From positions 25,001 through 66,949 of the forward strand of contig KV908458.1 of the NCBI GenBank assembly GCA_002005505.1: a DNA stretch of 41,949 bases. Reading direction: 5' to 3'. Origin of the DNA: Botryococcus braunii. Lineage: Eukaryota > Chlorophyta > Trebouxiophyceae. The translations under genes were made by a program, and so were the position numbers. Below, piece by piece: positions 1 to 9,416 of this stretch (the first letter of the stretch is position 1; the number at the start of each line of letters is the position of its first letter). Under the pieces are notes generated by a model. That model was not told where the DNA came from. It was given only the letters and a program-made list of their open reading frames with translations, and ran no database searches.

Positions 1-22
1 GTGTGTGTGTGTGTGTGTGTGT
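1..22. repeat. (GT)n microsatellite
   Basis: Eleven GT dinucleotides open the window; the array may continue to the left beyond it. Confidence 0.95.
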
Positions 23-379
23 ATACAGCCCCGGGCCCCGCATGTATATATGTATGTACAGCCCCGCGTTTATGGCTCATGGATATTGCGAGGCTTTGTC
101 AAGACATATGAAGCAATAAAAACAATAGCAACTGCGAAATATGTGACTGAGACGCTCAAAAAAGGGGAGTTGAGCAGGGCGCCCCGCCTATGAATCCACC
201 AATCACATGAATGACATAGCTAAGGCAAAGTTGAGGTGGCACTAAGAATGAGGGATTGATTGGCTGGTCATGGGGTTTGGAAAGTGCTGTATCAGGAGAT
301 CTCCTTCTAGAGGGCGTTCCAAGCATCAGCGACGTACTTCACCTGTGTTCCTTCCAAAACAGTTTCTTACTTCCGCAGC

Positions 380-1300
380 ACGGGTTACAATTTGCCTTGT
401 AACTGTTGCTTCATCCGTTGAATTCCACACCACAAACAACCCGACTGGTGTATCTAAACGACCTTACGAGCTCCCAGTAACCCAAAATCCGGCTAAGCTT
501 CAATCTATTCATAATTATAAGCATAATTATGCCAAGCTTGTGGGTTACTGTCGTTTAAAGCGTGTGGAGACCGTCGAAGCTTCCTTAAGCTTAGGTTTGA
601 CCGAGGTATAACCAATACATTTGCACCAAGAATCTACAGTTCCAAACATAATGCATCATCTGCATTCCATCCAAAAGAGTTGCCGACTTCCACAGTACCG
701 CTTACAAACCCTGTAACCTGTCAAACCTGCGGATGAACTCTATTGTCTCGTAAGCAACTTACCAACAACGGAATACAATGCACACACACGAGACTGTTCA
801 TTCATCTCCTCTAATGTGGATTGCAGCTCGCATTGCACCGTTGCTTTACTCAATGAACTCCAAACCACAAGCAACCTGACTGCTATAATTTACCAGCCTT
901 ACAAGCTCCCTGTAAATTATCAATAGACGAAATGTCACTTAACAACCAACCCATTTATGTAACGAGCAACATGCTTATGCGTCCATCGCACGATCGCAGG
1001 TGCAACTGTTACCAACTCGAATGGGGCTTACCAGTAAACCTTTATCTAGCTTGAATCTCACTTAGGCCAAGAGTTGCTGTCGAAAATAGCCCACGCATGC
1101 GCTTTTAACGACCACCACATGGAGACCGTCAAAACTTACCTACCTACCAGGAATCCTGGTTCCTACGTATACCTACCTTACCTTTGCACCAAGCATACAC
1201 AGTTCCAACAGTCTGCCGAGACTCTTACTGTCAGAGTCTGACGAGCCCCTTATAAGGTAAGTACCTAGTCGAACACGAATGTAGTTGCACGATAGTGTAC
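380..1300. repeat. Gene-free stretch with diverged direct repeat
   Basis: No gene is supported from 23 to 1745. Short phrases recur in the same order: a block near 401-470 resembles one near 836-905 (both contain CCACAA.CAACC.GACTG and end near AGCTCCC.GTAA), and a block near 555-650 (GGAGACCGTC, then TTTGCACCAAG and ACAGTTCCAA) resembles one near 1118-1215. The spacing differs (about 435 and 560 bases), so this is an old, rearranged repeat. It could be a decayed LTR of the Ty3 element next door, but I found no matching copy on the far side of that element. Confidence 0.45.
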
Positions 1301-1522
1301 TTCCGTTCTGTCCATCTATTCAACTTGTTATGTGTATAAAGAGGAACAATTCCCTCCAGTAGCACAGAAGATGGCCTTTAAGGGCCTTCCCTTCCAATAG
1401 AAAGTCGCATCTAGGGAAGAACTGTCCACCACTATAAGTTGATTCCAAGGGGCATGGCTCCCAATCCATATTACTCCCCCCCATCATTCAACCCAAGTAC
1501 AGTAGAACAGTAAGCCAGAAAA

Positions 1523-1543
1523 ATAAGGTACAGTGTACCTTAT
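1523..1543. repeat. Short palindrome, AAGGTACA/TGTACCTT core
   Basis: A ten-base arm (ATAAGGTACA), one central base and its exact reverse complement. Very similar palindromes occur twice inside the pol linker of copia element B (31452-31478 and 31545-31575). Confidence 0.8.
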
Positions 1544-1745
1544 GCTGTACTGTGTGTTGTACTGCTTTTTGAAAGAGGGTCCACAGAGCCTAATTGCAAG
1601 GCAACAAACACCATAAGGAGTACCCTCCCAGCCCCAAACCCTCCCAACCCAGAACCCACCCTCCCAAGTCTAAGCGCAGCCGCAGTACAGAGACCCATGC
1701 GGCGAAGATTCAGGCTGCCAAGAGGAAATCATTGCTCCAGCAAGG

Positions 1746-4700
1746 TCATGGCAGTACTGGCGCAGCCGCGATAAGGTCTGTCAGGTGCCTGACATTCCGA
1801 AGCGCCTCCCAGGAATTATCATGATCTGACCAGCCTTTCCATTTCACAAGAAAGCGCCAAGAGCGTCCAAATTTCCTCTTGCCCAGGATGGTCTCCACTT
1901 CATAGTAATCTCCTTGTCTGCCTGTATACAAAGGACCAGGGTTTGTAGGTTCTGCAGTAGGGTTAGTGGACGATACGTATGGCTTCAATTGAGACACATG
2001 AAAAACAGGGTGAATCCTAAAATCAGCAGGCAATTCCAGCTTAAATGCATTCACACCTACAGTTTCCAGGATACAGAAGGGGCCCATATACTTAGCTGAT
2101 AGTTTAGAGGACAACCCAGGAGGGAGCTGGTTTTGGCGCACAGCCAATAACACTGAATCTCCAACTTGGAAAGGATGATCCCTCCTCTTCCTGTCAGCAT
2201 AGTATTTCTGGCGCTGTTGGGAAGATGAAATATTAGATTTGGCACTATGCAAAGCCTTCTGCAAGTCCCCCACATATTCAGCAACGGCGGGCACCGACGA
2301 GCGCGTAGGAACAGCAGTGGACAAAGGCGTAAGGGGGTTTCTGCCATGGTTCAGGAAAAAGGGGCTATGCTGAGTAGTGGCCTGTACTGAATTATTGTAA
2401 GCGAATTCCACAATGGCCAAATACTTGCACCAATCATCTTGCCTGGGACCCACAAACCCTCTCAGCATGTCTTCAACGGTCCTATTAGCCCTCTCAGTCT
2501 GACCGTCGGTCTGAGGGTGGTACGCAGTAGACATATTCAGTTGCGTGCCGAGTAACGACATGAATGCCTTCCAAAAATGACTAGTAAACCTAGGGTCTCT
2601 GTCAGATACAAGGGAAGTAGGCATGCCAAACCGTCTAAATACTGTGTCAATGAAGATCTGAGCCAACTGAGGTGCATTCACAGTTTTAGAACAAGGCGCT
2701 AAGACAATCAACTTGGTCAAACGATCGACAAAGACTACGATGGAGTCATGTCCACAGCACAATGGCAGGTCTGTCACCAGATCCAAAGAAACACTCTCCC
2801 AAGGCGACTCTGGTACAGGCAAGGGCTGCAACAATCCAAAAGGTACTTTGCTAGTCCCCTTCATCCGTTGACAGCTAGTGCACTCTCTGCAGTACCGACG
2901 TACGGCAGACAACATGGCTGGCCAATAGAAGAACCTGCACACTTGCTCAGCAGTCTTGTGAGCGCCCAAATGGCCTGAAAAAGGTGTGCTGTGACACTCT
3001 GCTAGGATCCTCTCCCTCACAGGGCCTTCTGAAACATAAATCTTGTCATGCTCGGTATACAGCAACCCCCTTTTCCAACTCACGGTTCCCTGATCCAACA
3101 AACCAGGGACCTGTGGATCATTTTCATAACCCTTACTCAACTCTTCCAACAAGGTGTCTGACACAAGAGAGGAGACATGCAGAGTAGCTAAGTCTGCGCG
3201 CCGACTCAACGCGTCCGCGACCACATTATCAGTACCTTTGACATATCTAATGTCAGGCATGAACGTCATAATGTCAGTCAAAAAGCGCTCTTGTCGATCA
3301 GTACGCGTCGGTGCAGTTAAGAGGAATTTTAAAGCTTTTTGGTCAGTGTACACAGTAAACTTCCCCCCAATCAGCAAATGCTTCCACTTACGCAGGGCGT
3401 GTACAAGGGCCAATAATTCTCTGTCATATGGAGCCAACTTTCACTCACTGGGCTGCAGTTTCCTAGACTCAAAGGCAATCGGCTGCAGTCCCTTACCTTG
3501 ATCTTGCTGTAACACACACCCAATAGCAAAGGCAGATGCATCCACATGCACGACAAAAGGTTTTTGCAAGTCTGGTGGGAGCAAACAAGGAGTAGTACAC
3601 ATCAGATGTTTCAATTCACGGAAAGCCTTCTCATGCAAGTCATCCCATTGCCATGGAGCATCCTTTTTAAACAACTCAGTAAGAGGGAAGGCAACATGAG
3701 CAAAGTGGTCTGCAAATGTATCATAGAACTGTAGAAGACCCATGAACGAACGAAGTTCAGACACACAGGTAGGGGTGGGCCAATTCATGATAGCCTCAAC
3801 CTTCTTCGGGTCCACCCTCGCTCCCTCACTGGAAATGACATGTCCCAAATACTCCACCTCGGGTGCGCAAAACAAACACTTGGAGCGTTTACAGAAAAAC
3901 TGATGGTCTCGTAGTGCCTGAAGTACAAGTCTCAAGTGTTGCAAGTGTTCCTCAAAAGACTTACTATATATGAGGATGTCATCTAAATAAACCAGCACAA
4001 ACCTGTCTAAGTAAGGCGCCAGAACAGTATTCATCACGTATTGAAACGTTGCGGGGGCGTTTGTCAGACCAAAGGGCATCACAGTAAATTCATAGTGACC
4101 ATACTTTGTCTTAAAAGCAGTCTTCTCTATACTATTCTCATGCATACGGATCTGGTGGTACCCAGAGGCTAAGTCAAGTTTAGTAAAGAGCTTACTACCA
4201 CACAACTGCTCGAACATTTCATCGATACGTGGCAACGGGTGTTGGTTTCTTATAGTCAATTTGTTTAGAGCGCGATAGTCAATACACAACCGCCAACCAC
4301 CGTCCTTCTTGGGGACAAAAAGGATGGGAGCACCGTAAGGACTAGAGCTGGGCCTGATGTACCCTCGTTCCAGCAACTCCTGCAGCTGTGCCCTAAGCTC
4401 AGCAAGCTGAGCTCCCGACAGCGGGTAAATGCGGGAGGCAGGAGGTCGAGCACCAGATTCCAGGTGGATTTCGTGGTCTCCGACTCGAGGTGGTGGAAGA
4501 CTGTCAGGCAAGCCTGATAGGACATCCGAGAACTCCTGCAACAAGTCCTCCAACCCCGGCTGGGCATGTATTGGTTCAGAATCCCGTTGTACAGGTTTCA
4601 ACTTGAGCACGTACAATTCTGTCAAATCAGAAGCAAATCTATCCAACTCTATGGCAGAAATCACATATTTAGGCACATCAGAACGCTGACTACCCACCAA

Positions 4701-5662
4701 AACATGTGTGCTTTCACCATCAACAAGACAAACAGTGTTCAAGCGCCAATTTACACATGGATTAAACGCTGTCAACCAGGGCTTTCCTAACACAACATCA
4801 TAGGTATGCAGCTCTGTAGGCAAACAATCCACTCGGAACTGAAACGACCCCACAGACAAGTCAACTGCACACACCTGATCAGTTACCTTGGCTCAGCGAG
4901 GTTCACTGTCAACAACGAGTTGAGAGGCATAGTGGGTAAAACAAGAGCATGCATAAACTCTTCACTCACAAAATTAGCTGTAGCACCACTATCCAATAGC
5001 ACCCTACGTGCAACACCCTGCACCAATCCCTCAAACTGGATACACGTATGTGACAAGTCAGGAGTCGCTACAGTAAAATCTGCGCTCGTCTGTGCAATAT
5101 GATGAAGGAGCTGGTAGGTGAGTTTACTAGGCACAGCTACAAGCCTAGTAATGACAGACACCTCAACCATGTCCCGCCCGAAAACACTCTTAACAGTGGG
5201 AGGCGCCTGAATCGCAGTAGATTCTCCCCATAACTGCAGTAGAGATGTCCAAGGGATAACGATGGTCGCATGGCGTTGCTCCTGCAGTTCTGGCCCTACA
5301 GCCTCCCCACCTGTGGACCTGGGGCAAAGCAGTGTTACCCTATCCCCGGGAAGGGCCCGTGTAATCACTCTTTCCCAAGCCATGGGAGCAGCTTCAGAAC
5401 TCAAGGAAACAACCAACTCATGGGATCCATCAACATGCGTCTCTCTACCCTCACACTGCTCACAAGCAGGGGTGATCAGCCCAAAAGGGGTTTCAGACAC
5501 AGGCAAGCGTTGCGAACTCGTCACATGAGTCACAACACTCTCAGAAAAGGTGCTTAGGTAGGTAACAAACTCGTCAAACGCGGGAAGAACCGGGATCCCT
5601 GTTTGAATCTCCATGGTACCAACATGTACACCATGTGTACACCTGTCACACCCCACAGCCAC
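1746..5662 (-). pseudogene. pol: Ty3 Pol (PR-RT-RNaseH-IN-chromodomain), broken by two lesions
   Basis: Three open segments (4883-5662, 3441-4874, 1746-3437) form one pol. The first ends in the protease with active site LLDSGATANFV. The frame is lost near 4885 and resumes with [10 protein letters not shown]. The second holds the reverse transcriptase: [38 protein letters not shown] and catalytic YLDDILIYS, then the RNase H start [13 protein letters not shown] single TGA at 3441-3443 splits RNase H between QPSE and KLAPYDRELL; CGA is a plausible ancestor, as CpG decay would give TGA. The third segment has the integrase zinc finger, the DD35E core (SLDLVTDL; SDRDPRF; GQTERANR) and a chromodomain (YEVETILGKRK, FLVKWKGWSDHDNSWE) that in related elements guides insertion into methylated chromatin. 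Two lesions in 3.9 kb suggest a young pseudogene or, less likely, sequence errors. Confidence 0.92.
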
Positions 5663-5667
5663 ACCTA

Positions 5668-6741
5668 TTAGGCAGCCGTTTTGTTTTTTACTTTTCTCAT
5701 TTCAGGGTGTAAGACCCAGCATGCATCGACATTATGTCCGGGTTTGCCGCAAGGGGGGCAGGTAGGCTTATTAGCCTCCTTAGCTGGGGGAGAAGGTGTG
5801 GGTTTGGTCTGGGATCCTCCGGAGGGAAACCCCTTCTGCCCGCCACCCTGAGGAGGGACACTTGCATGCAGATCAGATACTGCAACTGCAAGTGTGAACA
5901 CCTCTTCCAGCGTCTGCGGACGCTGCACCGTAATCGCCCTGCGCAGGTCATCCCGACACCCACGCTTAAACACAAACATTAACATCGCATCTGACATGCA
6001 GTCAGGTGCTTTGGCCCTACACGCATTGAAATGCGCAACATACTCCCTCATGGATCGTTTTCCTTGTCTCATGACAAGAAAAGGCTCAAAGTAAGTATCC
6101 GTCAGCTCCACTGGTCGGACGGCCTCCTGTAAAGCCTGCATGTATGCGTGGAACGTTGCCAATTCCACGGCTTGCCCTTTAGCTGCCAATTGAGTCCGTG
6201 AGACGAGCCAATCAAGAGCCTTGCCCCGTAGGAACATACTGGCCATATCAACGGCTACGTCTCCTGACAGATCTACACGATTCGCACGCAAGTACGTACG
6301 AACTTGCAGAAAATGGGCATCCAACATGTCAGGATCTCCATAATACAACATGGGTTCAGGAAACTTGGTCTTCACAGCCGAGATGGGAACTTCCCTCAAG
6401 GTGGGGTCCGGAACCACAGGAGACGGTGCTGGGAAGACCATTCCACGCGAGCGCATCTCTGCTAGAAGAGATGCATCACTTAGACGGCTTGCATCTTGCA
6501 CCACAGCACTGCCTGGGCGGCTCTCCGCCTCCTCATCAGTGGTGTCGTAAGTGGCTCCCGGGTCAAAGCCCCGAGCCAGCATCGACTCGTGTAAAGGTTT
6601 GGAAACAAAAGTCGACACATCTACACGCTCAGGATCAACAAAACTCGGCCCTGAAGTGGGGATTCCAGCAGGAACCATCTGCTTGCTAGGCGTCGTAAAA
6701 CTGACCCGCTTGCGCGGAGCCCCTGTCCTGGTTCGTCTCAT
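5668..6741 (-). CDS. gag: Ty3 Gag polyprotein with CCHC zinc knuckle
   Basis: This 357-residue protein starts at the first ATG (6741). Gag forms the virus-like particle in which reverse transcription happens. The middle (about residues 120-285) has the look of a retrotransposon Gag capsid domain: FLRGKALDWL, then FHAYMQAL and a downstream YVAHFNACRAKAPDCMSD, which match the conserved helices of the Retrotrans_gag family. A single zinc knuckle, CPPCGKPGHNVDAC (C-x2-C-x4-H-x4-C), lies near the C terminus and would bind element RNA. Gag ends in two stops in a row, TAA TAG. Pol begins in a different frame about six bases later, and that frame is open across the gag end, so pol may be made by ribosomal frameshifting. 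No break is visible. Confidence 0.9.
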   Translation of the reverse strand: MRRTRTGAPRKRVSFTTPSKQMVPAGIPTSGPSFVDPERVDVSTFVSKPLHESMLARGFDPGATYDTTDEEAESRPGSAVVQDASRLSDASLLAEMRSRGMVFPAPSPVVPDPTLREVPISAVKTKFPEPMLYYGDPDMLDAHFLQVRTYLRANRVDLSGDVAVDMASMFLRGKALDWLVSRTQLAAKGQAVELATFHAYMQALQEAVRPVELTDTYFEPFLVMRQGKRSMREYVAHFNACRAKAPDCMSDAMLMFVFKRGCRDDLRRAITVQRPQTLEEVFTLAVAVSDLHASVPPQGGGQKGFPSGGSQTKPTPSPPAKEANKPTCPPCGKPGHNVDACWVLHPEMRKVKNKTAA

Positions 6742-7651
6742 CACAAACGCACCTAAGCCAAAGAAACAAGAAGATCAAGGCGACAACTATGTCGCCGATA
6801 CCAGTGTTATGGCAATCAGCGGAAGAGTATTTGACTGAGGCAAAGAGATCCGTTCATGAAGACGAAGATAGCGACTGATTACAATGCGTGAAGTTCTCGT
6901 CTTAAATGCGACGCAGAGCTGCCAATTATAGAATGTACGCGTTCATCTAAGTATATATGAAAACCAGAGAGAACTGTACGGGATCTCCCCATGCACGCAT
7001 ATGAAGTACAAGGTAATGGTTGTCTTTACACAACTGAACTCGATGACCACTTCAAGTGTCCTGGATGTACACTCCTAGAACTAATAAATAATGATTTAAT
7101 ATTAATAGGTAATAGGTAATTACTTATAATTATAATAAATATAGGTAATTACTTAATTGTATATACTTATATAAGTCATTACCTCTTGTGAACACAGTTA
7201 CTATTTGCACATCATCACTTAATACGGGTGTACACACTCGATAGAGTCTCCATCCAAGATCTAGGAACAAATGCTTTGTAGACTGTACTATCATGATGAA
7301 TGGGACACTAATAGTCTCAGTTACGCTGTTCTATCTAAATAAGACCTCCAGCACAAGCATATTCCAGGACCTCAAGCGTTTTGTTCTGATTACGGCTCTC
7401 TGCCACAATACAAGTTCCAGTTTTTTTGGCAAAAACGTTCTTGCCAAAACGTTCTTGCCATGGCCAGTTAACTTCAAGGACAGCGTTGCCCCCCCCCTCC
7501 CTTCGGGAATGGGGGTATGGATCATGTGGGTGCTGGTTGGACAGTACTGTGGGACTCGGGCATATGGCTCGGAATTCGTCCCTCGATGGTGTTGCGGTAC
7601 CTCTGGGATAAACAACCACACCTTTGTCCCATAGCCCTATCTAAAGAAAAA

Positions 7652-7817
7652 TGGCGGATAGGCTGATGTGGTACAATGTCTGAACCCACTGAGTGCGTGC
7701 GCAAACCCCCCCCCCCCCCCCCCAAAACATACTTACACATGCTCGGTTAACCCCGCCCCGGGGGGGGGGGGGGGGGGCTTGTGCATCAGACATTGTACCA
7801 CATCAGCCTATCCGCCA
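7652..7817. repeat. 166-bp fold-back element with 32-bp inverted ends and C18/G18
   Basis: The left arm 7652-7683 is an exact inverted copy of 7786-7817. Inside lie 18 C (7706-7723) and 18 G (7760-7777), which can pair as a second stem; the loop between them is 36 bases. It resembles a MITE or other fold-back element without coding capacity. No obvious target duplication is seen beside the arms. Confidence 0.85.
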
Positions 7818-8451
7818 ACGTTGCGTATACGCATTGAATATATATTTAATATGCATTAATGTTAGAGGGCATCCGCACCTCCGATCACGCCCTTTAGCTA
7901 ATATTTATAGAGCAAGCTGAACTTGCTGCTCGTACGACCGGCCAGTCTTCTGCAAACACCGCGAGTATTCATTCCGAGCAAAAGTGTGGATGCCGTCTAA
8001 TTAGAGGCCACTCAAATTCGTTAGCAGCCCCTTTTGCAACCAGATCAAGGATGGGTAGTTAACACGGTCAGATAGATGGTCAGGAGTGGTGGAGAGCTCT
8101 AGTCATTGTTTCCAAGCCCTCCTTAAAGCTATTGAACTTCAGTCCTGTCAGTACAGACTAGTCAGCTGATCAGGCCTAGGCCTCAGTCTACGTCATACAT
8201 GGACAACCTATGCGGTTCCATATGGCCATCCATGGACAACCTTATAAGGACAACCTTGTCACCTACCTAGCGGTTCCCCTTATCCTGTTCGTCGCTGACA
8301 TTGACTTGAACAGGCAGCTGCTTGCTGATTTTATACACAGACTTGAGGTGTGTATGTGGTGTACTTGCTGAAGTGCCATCAGGTTCTCATTAGGTAGAGC
8401 ATGTCAACATAGCTTTGGGTTATTGGGGGTACAAGGTCTCTTGGAAGTACT

Positions 8452-8475
8452 TAAGTGCACAAGCTTGTGCACTTA
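8452..8475. repeat. 24-bp perfect palindrome
   Basis: TAAGTGCACAAG followed directly by its exact reverse complement. It shares the TAAGTGCA arm with the palindrome at 10602-10629. Confidence 0.9.
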
Positions 8476-8596
8476 GAAAAGCAATGGCCTAGTCGTTGGC
8501 TACTCATACGCTAGGGAAGATTTAACAATGTTGTTAACGTGTCCAAGAACAGCCTTGTTCAACTGCCCGTGGCGTGTGCCATGGGCAGAACCAGTT

Positions 8597-8677
8597 GCAG
8601 TTGTACGTACATATATTAATATATGTACGTACAACTGCACTGTACTGACTATAATAACATTATAGTCAGTACAGTGC
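8597..8677. repeat. Two abutting palindromes (42 bp and 41 bp)
   Basis: 8597-8638 is a perfect 42-bp palindrome centred on TTAA. It shares its last bases with 8637-8677, a hairpin of two exact 19-base arms around the loop AAC. One arm plus the loop side recurs directly downstream (about 8683-8712). Both could extrude as cruciforms. Confidence 0.9.
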
Positions 8678-8780
8678 AAGCCCATAATAACATTATAGTC
8701 AGTACAGTGCAATAGCCATTGGCGTGCACGTGGGGCATGGCCATTGGCCATTGGCCCGACGTGGGGCTTGCAAATGACAG

Positions 8781-8928
8781 CCTCATGCCATCTGCATGCA
8801 TGTAAGTATATACATATATGCGGTGATGGTTTGGGCTCAAATTCTGCATGCCATCCTCATGCCATCTGCATGCATGTAAATATATACATATATGCGGTGA
8901 TGGTTTGGGCTCAAATTCTCAATTATGT
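8781..8928. repeat. Tandem repeat, two 74-bp units
   Basis: Units begin with CCTCATGCCATCTGCATGCA at 8781 and 8855 and run through GGTTTGGGCTCAAATTCT; I see one substitution (GTAAG versus GTAAA) in the compared part. Confidence 0.9.
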
Positions 8929-8998
8929 CCAAGCTTAAGGTGCCTGCTAAGGCGCCTGCTCAGTTCTATCGAAGTTGACTGCTCGGTGTGGTTCACCT

Positions 8999-8999
<1 letters not shown>

Positions 9000-9054
<55 letters not shown>
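9000..9054 (+). repeat. Poly-A run of 55 bases
   Basis: An uninterrupted A run about 360 bases upstream of the coiled-coil gene. It could be the tail of a retroposed sequence, but there is no recognisable SINE or LINE body in front and no clear target duplication. Confidence 0.9.
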
Positions 9055-9057
<3 letters not shown>

Positions 9058-9416
9058 TGACTGCGGTTAGGATAGGCTTCATTCTTTATTCTAAAAGTGT
9101 GGGTGTCTGTCATAGGTGGTAAAACTTCAAGGCTATGCACGCATGTATACCCGAGTGACTCGGGCTGAGTTCCGCAGTCTAGCCGGCAAGTTGCCGGCGA
9201 CAACCACATGATTTTGGGACTGCTGGTTCGGTAGAGGAAGTGCTGAATAGGGGCATCCCAATAACCGTACTTCCCAGAGCAGGCAAGGGGTCTATGGTAT
9301 AATGAGGATGGATCCCAATATAAGCCCGCAGTCCCGGATCAGCCTCTATCGTAGACATTTGAACGGCACATCGTTTCAACATTTCCTCACATACTTTGAG
9401 AACAAAGCCTAGCAAA

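Larger units (their letters stand above)
1746..6741 (-). mobile_element. Ty3-type chromovirus retrotransposon, coding part
   Basis: Reading on the minus strand, the order is gag with a CCHC knuckle, aspartic protease, reverse transcriptase, RNase H, integrase and a C-terminal chromodomain, which is the order of chromoviruses in the Metaviridae. Gag is open; pol has one frameshift near 4885 and one in-frame TGA at 3441-3443. I compared the flanks (1-1745 and 6742-7300) by eye and found no LTR pair. A possible primer site, TGGTATCGG on the minus strand near 6790-6798, resembles the start of the initiator tRNA-Met complement TGGTATC but departs after seven bases. The element is recent enough for its protein motifs to be complete but probably cannot make a full pol. 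Confidence 0.93.
6742..9416. other. Intergenic region, no gene supported
   Basis: No coding frame with recognisable features on either strand. It holds an AT-rich tract (about 7080-7190), a fold-back element, palindromes, a 74-bp tandem repeat and a poly-A run, each listed separately. The 5' leader and promoter of the coiled-coil gene must lie in its last few hundred bases, but I see no clear core promoter. Confidence 0.6.

Noticed and set aside
270..611. Plus-strand open frame of 113 codons
   Set aside because: It overlaps a diverged repeat, has no domain and no neighbouring exon support.
6783..6800. TGGTATC as a sure primer site of the Ty3 element
   Set aside because: Only about seven bases match the initiator tRNA-Met complement and no LTR end could be confirmed next to it.
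9000..9054. Poly-A run as the tail of a SINE
   Set aside because: No box A/B promoter or body is recognisable in front and no target duplication could be found.
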